Positions 11,901 through 23,200 of a DNA stretch of 64,000 nucleotides are shown one piece after another. This DNA is from Owenia fusiformis. Taxonomy: Eukaryota; Annelida; Polychaeta; Sabellida; Oweniidae. The notes under the pieces are model-generated. The model did not search any database and was not told where the DNA came from. It saw only the letters and a list, made by a program, of their open reading frames with translations. Where the stretch lies: positions 8,329,555-8,393,554 of the forward strand of contig CAIIXF020000002.1 of NCBI GenBank assembly GCA_903813345.2. The letters are read 5' to 3'. Made by a program: the position numbers and the translations under genes. The stretch's first letter is position 1, and every line of letters starts with the position of its first letter.

Positions 11901-13627
11901 AATCTTGCAATGTTTCAATGTGGAAAATATTCAGGTATTTACACAAAGGTAAGTACTTATGTGATATCTTTACATCAGGAGTTGTATTTCTTTTTCTTTT
12001 TTGCACTGACAATACCCATTGCGAGACTTCAACTCTAGTTGATCAATAATGACAAAATAAATATTTAGCTGGTTGAGATTCAAAGGAAGTGGTGCTATTA
12101 TTGGCAAATATCCCTATGGTCAAAATGAATCATTCTTAGGTGTAACATGAAGATTAGCATGTCATATAATACTTAGGAAAATATTAAAGTGCTCGGGCAC
12201 ACATAAGCTGAGATAGGGCTCATTTCGTTCAGTAAGGTTGTATTGACTTACATGGGGCTGTGCACCATTGACTTAACATGAGGATATCAGCAGATCCTAA
12301 TAGAGGCCATTGGTTTCCATTGATTATCACAGAAATATCAAAAATACACTATGACCTGAATTGATTGCAAATTCAATAATTTCACAATATGACACAAATG
12401 ATTCATCTCATCAAATGTGCAAATATGAAGTTTGCAATCGATTCAGGTCATACTTTAAATTAAAAGATTGTACATTTTTCATCATTTTTTTCCTATAAAA
12501 TGGCTATAGAAAAATGCTTCAAAAACATCTTTTACACTTATCAAATATCATAAAACTTTGATTATAATATTATATTTCATTATTTAGTATCATATGTGGA
12601 TAAGATGTAGGGATGCATAGGATGCAAATGGATTTTGATAAGCATAAAAATACTTCCTGGTTTGGAATCTATGCCTCTACACTTCATGATTGAATTATGA
12701 CCCCTAATAAGTGGCCTATACATCAATGCAGTGCTGAATATAGGTCAACAAGATACTAGTGTGGATGTAAATGTTATAATAAAAGCAGTATAATCATATT
12801 GAAAAATCAGATGAATTAATTTTTTTCATGGGGATATCACAATGGCAAGCGCATTACTTCCTTTGTTGGTTTTTCCTCTGAAGTTGACAATTGCTTCAAA
12901 AATGGGTGGTAAAATTTTTTTAAGCTATCCTATAATACATCGTCACAATCTGTGATTGGAAAGCATGAACAGAGAGGGATGGAGTAGCTGAGTTCTGCTA
13001 GAAAATTCAACAAGTCTTATAACATATGAAATCATATTCTGAAAACCAGCAATGACATTAATTTTGTAGTTTAAGTCACTTAGAACCTTGTACTTATTAC
13101 AGGTGATTTATAGCAGATTCCGTTTTTTCACCATAATGTCAACTGTGCACCTATTCATTTAGCGATTTATTCGTAAACTTTAAAGTGAAAAAATATATCT
13201 TGCAGATTTATCAAATTTTCTTGCAAAAATTAGCCACTCCTCCTCTATTAACTTTTTCCGATCACATGAAACTACTCATTAATCCACTCAGGAATAAAAT
13301 ATTCAGGGATGACATATCTGACTGGTTGATTCCCTTTAAGTATTTGCATAATTTGTAAGATTTATCCCTTCTTTGTCTACCCTGCAGGTAGCCCATTTCA
13401 CAAGCTGGATCAAAAATAAGTTGTCATTAACTGCACAATGGGGACCCTTCGGGGATTACGGTCCGTGTACAGCAACATGTGGAGAGGGGAGAAAAAGTCG
13501 TTATCGGGAATGCCTAGACCTGGAGCCTGTAGAATGTATTGGTGAAATTGGTGAGAAGCGCAAAGATGAAGAAACAGGCCAAATCACTGATATAGAGACA
13601 GTTACATGTAATGAAGCAGTCTGTTAA
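2977..13627 (+). CDS. Trypsin-like serine protease with C-terminal thrombospondin type 1 repeat (5' incomplete)
   Basis: A secreted S1-family endopeptidase. I place exons at 2977-3562, 11801-11948 and 13388-13627. The joins are phase 2 (GTATGT donor, CAACAG acceptor) and phase 0 (GTAAGT donor, CTGCAG acceptor), giving 323 codons plus stop. Exon 1 starts within an IGG-type mature N-terminus and holds the catalytic His in TAAHC and the Asp in NNDIAII. Exon 2 holds the catalytic Ser in [11 protein letters not shown] and SWG. Exon 3 has the closing helix FTSWIK and then one TSP1 module, with [10 protein letters not shown] and CTATCGEG. Asp six residues before the Ser predicts cleavage after Lys or Arg. 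The cysteines needed for the S1 disulfides are present, so it looks active. A signal peptide and activation exon are missing and probably lie upstream. The ATG at 2946 is just before the acceptor and is unlikely to be a real start, as it would give no signal peptide. Target and tissue are unknown. Confidence 0.9.
3743..4753 (+). repeat. Left arm of a 1-kb inverted repeat in protease intron 1
   Basis: Matches 7741-8703 in reverse complement over nearly its whole length. For example, GTGAACCCTTGCAAAGCAGG near 3779 pairs with CCTGCTTTGCAAGGGTTCAC near 8660. Both arms carry the same 200-bp MITE at their inner end. The two copies are separated by about 3 kb and clearly diverged by point changes and small indels. 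Confidence 0.8.
4552..4751. mobile_element. MITE with TA target duplication, 30-bp inverted ends
   Basis: The left end CACTCCCCATCATAAG and the right end CTTATGGAGGGGGTG are imperfect inverted repeats with TA on both sides (4550-4551 and 4752-4753). A second copy lies at 7745-7932 in the mirror arm. TA duplication suggests Tc1/mariner-like mobilisation. There is no coding sequence inside. Confidence 0.6.
4754..5345. repeat. GAGTCCCATC/GGGACTC low-complexity block
   Basis: From about 4910 to 5340 there are many short direct and inverted variants of words such as ATCGAGTCCC, AATCCCAAGGA and CTCATGGGACTC. This looks like decayed short tandem units. It lies inside protease intron 1. Confidence 0.4.
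5815..6410. repeat. Cluster of short mixed-orientation CACCTGCGG / ATATGGCATA units
   Basis: About a dozen copies of a motif of about 22 bp (CACCTGCGGTATATG and its reverse complement CATATACCGCAGGTG) occur in mixed orientation at 5815-5885 and 6170-6410. They alternate head to head and tail to tail, so the whole stretch could form many small hairpins. The 285 bp between the two groups has no such motif. Confidence 0.65.
6450..7225. other. Intronic spacer
   Basis: Between the hairpin cluster and the next repeat. Around 6590-6660 there is a short direct repeat (ACGACGATAGGCTCC / ACGATGGGCTCC). No exon is recognised. Confidence 0.35.
7230..7503. mobile_element. Probable short inverted-end element (GTAGCCAG ends)
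   Basis: Begins GGGGTGTAGCCAG and ends CTGGCTAAGCTTATGG, imperfect inverted ends around a 14-base G run at about 7453. I could not define a target duplication, so the boundaries are approximate. Confidence 0.35.
7741..8703 (-). repeat. Right arm of the 1-kb inverted repeat in protease intron 1
   Basis: Reverse-complement partner of 3743-4753. The MITE copy at 7745-7932 (TA at 7743-7744) again marks its inner edge. The outer edge is ACATGCCTTGGG at about 8693-8703, matching CCCAAGGCATG near 3753. Confidence 0.8.
8856..11768 (+). repeat. 54-bp minisatellite array, about 54 copies
   Basis: Unit example: TTAGGCTACTCCACAGAT, CAGGCCAGCCAAATGA, ACACATTACTTATCATTGTA (54 bp). Variants differ mainly at GATCAG/GATGAG and at the bases after ATG (AACACA, ATCACA, AAAACA, AAAATA). 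Blocks of variants recur in the same order (about 9000-9160, 9300-9430 and 10080-10260), so there is higher-order structure. One interruption lies at 10447-10475. Because 54 is divisible by three, the array stays open in one frame for hundreds of codons (for example 9120-10064), giving an 18-residue hydrophobic repeat. This frame has no splice-compatible link to the protease exons, so I treat it as intronic satellite and not a gene. Confidence 0.95.
11949..13387 (+). other. Protease intron 2
   Basis: Donor GTAAGT at 11949 and acceptor CTGCAG ending at 13387. It contains a short inverted pair, ATGACCTGAATTGATTGCAA near 12351 and TTTGCAATCGATTCAGGTCA near 12430. It also holds one copy of a repeat of about 100 bp at about 12768-12865, whose second copy is at about 13992-14090. 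No exon on either strand is recognised. Confidence 0.7.
12768..12865 (+). repeat. Dispersed ~100-bp direct repeat, copy 1
   Basis: Shares AATAAAAGCAGTA, TTTTTTTCATGGGGA and ACTTCCTTT, in the same order and spacing, with the copy at about 13992-14090. One copy is in protease intron 2 and one lies between the two genes. Confidence 0.6.
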
Positions 13628-13701
13628 TGTAATGAGGGAGATTGTTAATGAAATGAGGGACAATGTTAAAAATGAAATAGACTGTCAATGAAACGTTGTG
13701 A

Positions 13702-13707
13702 AATAAA
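13702..13707 (+). terminator. Polyadenylation signal of the protease gene
   Basis: AATAAA, 75 bases after the stop codon at 13625-13627. It is the only canonical signal close downstream, so a short 3' UTR is likely. Confidence 0.6.
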
Positions 13708-14223
13708 CTCCTCATCAAATATTGTAAAACTGTGAACATGTGAATGTCTTTCTCTCAAAAGTAAATTAGTCTCCATGACAACAATATTCTAATGTTGTCA
13801 AAAGAGGTGCACAGTTCAGTCATCTCCCCAGAATTTTTTTTCAAATGGGTGCACATTTTTCAAGGAATAACAGGGGTTTCACTAGAATTTTTTGACAGAA
13901 TATGGTCATTTCCCTTACGTAGAAACATTGACCATACCATACATATATACCTCTCGTATCACTGCGTCTCGTCTCGTCTAGTGTACATATAAATGTAATA
14001 ATAAAAGCAGTACACTCATTTTGAAAAATCATATGAGTTATTTTTTTCATGGGGAGATTATGATGGCGAGTGCACTACTTCCTTTAACATGGAAAAGTTG
14101 AAAAGTTCCTAAAAGCTACAGGTGATTATGTGAAAACAACTGGTGAGAATCGCCTGTTGCCTGCTGCTAATGAAACCCCTGAGTAATTAACTTTGTGTTT
14201 CATAACTGTCAATACCATCTTAC
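13708..14223. other. Spacer between the protease gene and the last visible NUP54 exon
   Basis: Contains a partial copy of the CAGTGATCTCCCC family at about 13817-13860 and the second copy of the 100-bp direct repeat (13992-14090). I searched it on the minus strand for the missing NUP54 C-terminal exon and found none. Confidence 0.45.
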
Positions 14224-17200
14224 CTTAAACTGGGTTGGGGCATTAAGTTCAGCCTGAAGGGCCTCTAAGTTCACTCTCAACTGTTCTTCCTCAAGCTGTA
14301 TTGCATATCCCATCTTTCTGCAAATTTCCTGTTTAGTCATCACCTTATGAAAAACATGTAAAAATGTCATCAGGAGTTGAAAGGACATTAAAAGGATAGT
14401 TGATAGGTGAGTTGATCGTAAGTTTGAAAAAAAATATCTTGTAGCTTTCGTCATTCCATGACACGCTTATTATCAAAAATGCTTAATTTGAATTTATTTT
14501 CAGGATAATACTTTTACTCAATTCTAATGAATTTGGACATTTCTGAAATCTCTGTCAACTTCAATATTTGATCAGATGTCTCTGTTAAGATTGAAACGAT
14601 ACAGGGTGTCCAAGAAGTAACGTCAATGACCCTTGCATTTTGTCATTTAAGCTTCAAATATCATGAAACTTGGTCAGGATGTTCCTTGTACATTTATACA
14701 TATAAATACGAAGTATGGAGTGACTGGCATTTGATTGGCCGATTTTATGGTTGCCATAGTAACACAAGTGCATGGACCCCGGGGCAGTTCAGAATGTACC
14801 TGGTAAATATTATGTAAATCAGGTTATTATAAGTTAAAACTTTCTGGGGCAAATTGTAACTTCTGATGAAAGCTCAATTGGATTCTATGCCCCTGAGAAT
14901 GCCCAACAAAGTGCTGCATGGAAACATGATGACTCACCTACACCATCAAAGCCAAAACTGATGCCTGGGGTTCCTATGAAAAAGCAGATGATAATCACAT
15001 TTTTCAACATCGGGGGAATGATCCTCACCCATTTTGTCCCTGTGGGACAGACAGTCAACTCAAGGTATATCGCAAAGGCAAACCCTTATTTTCATTGATT
15101 GCTTAGTTATAATGATATGTTAAAAATGATATACCTGTCCAAATCATATATTTATGCCTCAGTCTCTCTTCAAATGAGGAACTTAGGAGCTCTGTTCTGT
15201 CATCTCTTGCAAAATGAGCTCTGGTGGTTTCAATAGAGTTTTCTTGGAGTGGGTAAGAAGACACCAGAGATGTGTGGAACTTGGTGGTGATTATATAGAG
15301 TAATATTCTATGGTAACCATAAAACCGGCCAATCAAATGCTAGTAACTCCATACTTCATATTTATATTTATAAATGTACAAGGAACATTCTGACCAAGTT
15401 TCATGACATTTGAAGCATAAATGACAAAAATGCCAGGGTCATTGTCATTCATCAGACTGACATTTTTCAATTTCTGTCAAGTCGTATCTGTATTCTACAA
15501 TTATCTTATATTTTACATTTACACATTTTGGTTAGAATCGTATTTTACAACTTCTTCATTTTTGTATTCAACAGTTTGTTAAGTTCAATTTTGTTTATGT
15601 TTTTAATGTTTTAGTGACTAATAGGTCATTGTAATGACATCAGAGAGTCAATAGAAGATATATGGACTTATATATATATATATATATATATATATAAGTG
15701 AAACATTGGCACATTTTTTGGAAATGTTATTTCCAAATTCTCACGTCTTTGGTGTGCCTTTAAGCCCATCAAACAGTTTGAATAAACTACGAAAAAGAAA
15801 AACAAAGATTGGTGACAGTACCTGCAACACTCTGTGACCAAGCTCAAGATGTTTACGTTTGTATTGTTCTGTTTTGGCAACCATATTCGTATGACTTCTT
15901 TGTAGGTCACTGATATCTTTTGCAATCATCTGAAACATTAATAGAGGATATCCTATGATTTATGAGTGATATGATTTTTATCCACGAATGGATATGATAT
16001 CTGCACAAGCGAGCGTAGCGAGAGAGTGCAGATATCAATATCCACGAGTGGATTAAAATCATATAACGAGTAAATCATAGGATGTTCTTTTTATTACATA
16101 GTTAAAGTCATCATCAGAATCTTCGGAAAAGTGATTTAATTCGAATTTTCCAAACGATCCGGCGATGTTGACACTTAGCCTCATTTTGAGTCTGAAGTAG
16201 CAAAAATCCATAATTCATAGCATACGGCGCCGTATGTCATGGCTAAAACACCGTATGCTATGGTTAAATGAAAATTTGTCAAAAATATCATATTTTACCA
16301 CTGCTTACAAAAATACCGTTTTTATTTTGACATGTTATCCTATGAATATCATGCTAACTATGGAATAAAGGTATTTATCCTATAGACATATCCTTCTGGA
16401 TAAACCCAATATCCAAAACCTCCCAGTACATAACCCTTATATATTATTTGAGACCTTAACCGGACGTGGAGGAAACTTTATCTCTGATCCATATACGTAC
16501 CACAAATTAACAACTGTTTTATCCAGTGTAAGGATCTGAGGACCTTTAAATTATATGAAAGTTAACCCCATACAAGAAGTTTGTTTCAGTTTTTTATTTC
16601 TTAATTTTTTACAGGTTAGGAAAGTTTTTTACAAAAGAAGATATAATGTGAAGCAAGCCTTCTTATGCATTTTCTCTACAAAAAATTATCTGTGTGTATA
16701 AAGATAGACTCGATTATTCAAATCATTTGGAAATTCACACTCCTAATTGGACCTATTCAATGGTAGTAATAAAATGGTCGGTCAAAAATTCTCAACATCA
16801 AACAATGACAATTTACAACATCTTTCTCTCAGAAGAGAACAACCCATGAAGCGGGTTCCAAAACCCCTTAAAACATACACAATTCCAAATGCCAATATTT
16901 TGACCAGAACTTGAGTTGAAAATGAGCTTACATCTAGTCTGGCTTGGTGTAGTGATGTTTGTTGTTCCTGGTGTTTCAGTCTGTTATGTAGTTCCTTAAA
17001 ACCAACCATAGGGACAGGGATCAACTTCTCTGGATCAGGATTGTCAAGTTTAGCCTGTTGCCATAGCAATGGATCAATCCCTACAATGAAAAGACATTAA
17101 ACTAACATCAGATTCAGTGAAATGATTGATGCTTGTCAACTTAAGTTTGATCTATATGCCTGAACAAAAGTGACATCTTTAATCTTTATGATTGAAAATT

Positions 17201-20200
17201 ATGTGATGTCGTTATTTCCACCACAGATAATAAGGATTGCTGACTGTCAGGGTAAGCTGTTGCAATTAGCAATGTCAGGGTGAGCATGTTGCCATAAAAA
17301 TGAATCAATTCCTATATTAAAAAGTCAGAAAATGAATCAATCTAATGAAATAAACTCCGTGCAAATCGACCATAAAAAATTGTTGATCGTCAATTTCAAT
17401 TGTTGACATCGCAACTGATCCAAGCCTGTAATAAAAGGATTAAGTGATAAATCTTTATTGACTGTATGACCAATCAAAACTGAGTATGTAAATCAGGACT
17501 TACCGGAGGGTGGAACATCCAGGTATTGTTTGAACTGATCTGCTGTCATCTGTATCTTAGGCACAAGGTTTGTGACCCCTAGTTGCGATATAAGCTGGGT
17601 CTTAATATTATTTGACATCATGAAATTGTATAGTTCTGTAGCTGTGATTCTCTTTGTAGGTCCTTGTGCTGGTCTTTCTAGTACATATAGTATAACCTCT
17701 GTCCTGGAACCATTAGGTTTTCATAAGCAACCCATTCATTTAATAGTGAATGGATATGCTAATTGTTTTCACACATGTTTTCCCTTATGATAGGTTTATT
17801 GGATGATTGTTTGATGTTGCTAAGGCAACTACAAAAATTTACTATCAAATCAGACAAGGGGGATAGCTTATGCATGACAATTTTAATTTCTTGCAAATGC
17901 CAATATAAATCTCTTTATCAAATAATGGTGGCTATAACCTTTAGTGTTGTCGCGATTAATCGATACATCGCGATATACATCGCCAAAGCTGATTCTGGCG
18001 ATGCATCGATGTCTGAAACAAAACATCGATGTTTTTTAAAAAAATGTCATTTGCTAAAAATCACCCAAATCGCTTACCTTTCTCATGTCTTATTTCATTT
18101 TCTGATGTTTTCTGATATTCTTTCGCTTTAAAACTGTTTTAGTTAGTAGAAATGAACCATTAATCTAAAACAATTTACTTTACTTTCCAAGAAAAAGTAG
18201 TAATATACATGTAGACGTCGACTCGCTATTTTATACATGTTCCCGGGCCTATGTTACTTTCATTTCACCGTTACTAGAAGATCCCGGATGTACCAGCGTA
18301 CTCTTATTAATATGTTCAGTTCGGTATTTCAGTGCATTTTTCTCGGACTTTTTCTCGATGTACATCGCGATGTGCATCGATGTTTACTACTGAAAATTGC
18401 CGATGCATCGATGTACGATTATGGCACATCGCGACAACACTAATAACCTTGATATATAATGGGTAGATAAAAAAGCTGGTTTCGAAAAATCAAGGCAAAG
18501 TATCAACAAGACCAATGCATCCCCAAAAAAAAAGATATGAGAAAACGGACAGTTTTCATATTGATGAATGTACAAACCGATGAGTGGGCAATTCCATAGG
18601 CTTGTCAATGTGAACCAAAGGAGGAATGGCTCCTAGGATCGTAACTCGATATTTTCCAACAATGAAAACCTGGAAATACCGTTATTTTCTGAAATTATAA
18701 CCGACTATAAATTCAAAATAAACCGTTTAAAAGACCCAAACCAATATCTCAATCATTTCTTGTTGTGAGTTTTGGAATTTTCTGTGAAGAAATTAAGACC
18801 AAAATTCACGATTCAAATGTTGAAGTTAACAAAATGACGGCTGTTTGAATTCGAATTTTGAATCATGACATGCCCATATTTGGGGCAGAATATTGATGTT
18901 GCACTCTGGGAGCCAATCCTCTTTGATGTGAACCAAAAAATGTATGAGTTTCATTTACTTTTCATCTGGCAGCTGCCTCACGCCCTCAACACACACTGAC
19001 AGGGTTGGTTTGTTTCCTAGTATCTTATGCAGACTGTCAACTAGCTGTTGTTGAAGGGCTTTTATTTCAGACTCTTTCTTATTGAAGACGATACCCACTA
19101 AACCATCCGTATCTTGAGATGTTGGGAGGAGACTGTATCCTATTGCCTAGGAATGAAAAAATATTTTTGAAAAAGTATTTCTTAATTCATCCTTACTTCC
19201 TGAAAAGAAAAAAACATAAGTTTCTTCTCTTTGAAAATCGATTTAACATTGTTTTGAAGAGAAAAGAATGTATTCTAAAGCCTCAAATGAAAAAACAAGA
19301 ACATATAGCCTATTTCCAGATAAATACTTTCCTTCAATGACATTATCCTAGCTTTTTATATTTAATAGTATAATGCGAGGAATAAGTTATTAATTTTCTC
19401 ATCAAAGATTACAATTTCCTTAGACCATCCATTTCTTGCAATATAGGAAAACATCATCAAAGTACTGCCTTGAAAACATATATGTTTTACATTTTCCAGA
19501 TTTCAACTTTGGCAATTTAAGTGAAGCAGTTTTTACAATAGATAAATAGTATTTCTACTTCAGAATAAAAATGGAATGCCAAAAAAATATTAATTTAAAA
19601 CTTATACAAAAAATTAACATGCAAAATGTCAACACTTGCCATTTGTAAAGATGCCGAATGCTGAAAGCTGAATGCCAACAGCCATCACAAAAAAGTTGGT
19701 GACATAAAAACAAACCTTAAAACGACAAAATGGATTGTCTGGTGTGAACTCAACAACCCCATTTTGTGAGAAAAATCCTTTTCCAGACCCCCAAAATGCC
19801 TGTAACTGATTCCATTTTGCGATCAACAGATCACGTTCGTCACCAAATATGATTGGAAGTGACACTGCCTGGGCCATATTGGACATTGCGTTGGCGGCTT
19901 GTTGTTGCTGCGTTTGTTGTTGTTGCGCTTGAGCTCCTTAAAGGATAAAAAACGATTGCATAAATGATCACATAAATCTTTCAAATGTTTTTTAAAATCA
20001 TTCGAGTCATCTCTACTAAGAAAGGGAATTTCAAGAGGTAACCTTTCCAAATAATTCACCAGTTATTGATCAATCACAATTTAATCTTACCCGAGGCCCA
20101 AACAAACAAAAAATTGTTTACCAAGCCCAAATGTTGATCCTGGCTGTACATTTGCAACGCCAAATCCAGTGTTAGTACCAAGGGCTGTGCTAGTGCCACC

Positions 20201-23200
20201 AAATAATGATCCTGTGCTGGTACCAGTACCTGGAATAATCAATCAATGATTTGCTATCACTTTTGACACATGCTATAGAACTATAAAAGAATTAAGACCA
20301 AAATGTATATATTTTTTTATTGACACAAATACAAAAGCTAACAAAGCATTTAAACATGGAAAATGTCACCACCTGCCATTTGTTACAGAGGCAGACCACC
20401 AAGAGCCATCTGTAACATACACCAACTGCCAAACACTGTCTACAAAAAAGTTGGAGACCATAAAAATATGTCACCACTAGTGACATATTGCAAACTACTT
20501 ATACTGCAAAGTAATTATGGCAGCAAAGACTTATTAAAGGGTAGGGCCAAAAATGTTACCCTTGTTATATTCTTGCCAGTTCTGAATAAGTAACATTTTT
20601 GGCCCAGCCCGTACATTACCTGTGGAGGCTAATCCTACACCAAAACCAGTCCCTGTTCCAAAGCCAGTTGTTGTCCCAAATCCACCTGTTGTACCAAAGC
20701 CTGTAGTTGCAGTTGTGGCAGGAGTTGTGCCTGCACCAAATGCAAAGCCTGAAAGAAATGCAATTGTAATATAAATAAAAACATGGGTTTCTTAAGCAGC
20801 AAGTAACATGTGATTTTTAATTGCTTATTATAAAAACTAGAGGGGGGGTCTTACTCCTTTACCAATAAACCTGACATAATCTTGTCCTGTCTTCCAAGTT
20901 TTTGTAATTTTAGTGCACAATTTTAAGATTCTGACAACTTCTGCAGCATTTTAGGATTTTGAATTCTATAATATAATGTCATAAGATTTCTAAAACTTTT
21001 TTTAGAAATATCTGGTGATCAAGAATTTACTGCAACACATCCTTGGCATATACACAGCTACCTGCTACAGATAATGGACTATGCAGGTTTGACATCATCA
21101 CTGAGGATGCAACAGTTATTTTCTAATTTAAATCAACCGCCCCTGGTCCATTATGGACATCGGTGTATACCAAGCGTGAATTTCAAGAATATCTTACTCA
21201 GTCTACGATTTCGTTTTCAGCTCATACTTGCCAAGAGTGACTATTAAAAATTATTAGTTCTCGCCATATGAAATCTGTACTAGTCCTGTTTTGGGCAGGA
21301 AATGACACATAAATTAAACAGGAGACACGACACATAAAACTGCTATTCCATCAGCTCGGTTCAAAAGATATAAGCTAAAAAATCAGAAGTGATAATCATT
21401 TCATTTGATCTGGCTCCCGGGGATGCCGGGGCTAGCTCCCGCCATCCCGGGGCTGGCTTTTTAATTTCCCTTTAAAATTAATTTGAATTAAAAATAATAC
21501 CTCAAAGGGATCTTTATGGGACAAATTACTGAAATATTACTGAAAGAATCAAAGACATGTGGTTAAATTATGCAAGGAAAATATGTCTCTGATGTAATAG
21601 AATCATACATAACCCGGGGGCCACCTTCCTTTTCCCCAAAATTGGGAAAGGTTTTTGAACTCCCACCAGGGGGGAGGATTCCCAAAGATGACCTTTCATA
21701 TTAGCACGTTCGAAAACAAATTTTATAAACAGGCCTCAATTTGCCGTTGAAATGAATCTCCAAATGTTCACTGTAGTTTTATGAGTATTCTCTACAAGTA
21801 TGGATCGAGTAACTTCAATAGTATTACCGTAGGTTTGAAATGATGATGTTGAACTGCTGTTAATGCCATTCCCACGATTTCAAATTTAACTCTGCGCATG
21901 TGCAGCACTGAGAGAGCACGTGCTCATGATTGTTCACGTGATCGAATCCTGCAATTTGATTGGAGATGATGCAAGAGATGATGTAATGGGGAATCCCCGA
22001 ATACGATAGAATATGAACTCCCGCCATCGAACTTAGTACACATAGGGCAATCTGCGACAGGTTCGCTTTTAATTTCAGATCTTCACGCTTGCGCAAAAGA
22101 AAAGTTTGACAATACTTTTCAAGTGCACATGCGTATTTTGAATCTGAACCAATCAAGAGAGAGAAACCGGCGCAGATTGCCTGCGTAGCAATGACTCCCA
22201 AAACTAATAATTGACGCATTGAATTGAACCGACCCGCGAAATGTAAAAAAATTATGAAAACAAATCGGGAGTTCGAGTCATGAACGGGTGGTTTATTTCA
22301 TTTAATGGTTGGGATATTTCAAGAAAGTATTGATACTATAGTCGCCACAATAATGGTATTTTGTTCTAGACATGCGTGGCAAGTTGTTTTAGATCATTTT
22401 TGCCTCAGCAGTTTCATTTCCGCATTTGGCGAGGTGCGACAGACGAAATCGTAGACTGCTTACTTACTTTTTCCCCCGAATCCAGTACTAGCTGTACTAG
22501 CTGTACCAAAGCCAAGGGTAGGTGCAGTTGTCTTAGCTGCTCCAAAGCCAAATGAAGTACCTGTTGCTGCTATGAAAGGAAAAGTAATTGTTTAATTTTA
22601 TATATTTGTTAAAAAATGCTATTACATTATTACAGAGGGGGCACATAGAGAAAGAAACAAATATTGTTATCAATTTTTTGTGCCTTTATTTATGGGACCT
22701 TACTTTTATTTTATGATTTATGTTTGACGTAATATGTTTTTATTTTAAGATATGCGTAATATTTTGAGGATATTTTTGAAGTTTGCACAACAAATATACC
22801 TGAATATATGTATACCATTTCAAGTAAAAGACTAAGAATTACTATGTTATCCAGATCTTGTTTAAATTCAAGACATATGCATCTACATTGATCATCAAGT
22901 AAATAACAAATATACAGAGCAGGGGTTTCATTAGCCATAGATACTAGTATTCCGTAATTCCGCGGTGTGGACGGAATTTGACAAAACTTCAATTTTTTGC
23001 AGAATCCCTAATTTTCATGAAAATCCCGCGGAATTACCAGAATTTACATATTTTACAATCTCCTACCTTTGCGGGGTATTTGAAGAGTGTCTGTTTATGT
23101 CCAACAATCAATCATTATTGAGTACAAGTACGATTTCACTGTGAAATTCAACATTCTATCACGTTTAAATTCGCTAAAGCGAGTTCGCTAATGACGCGCA

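Noticed and set aside
22711-22992. Minus-strand frame of 93 codons
   Set aside because: Lies in NUP54 intron 1, partly over the AGGGGTTTCA element; no conserved motif.
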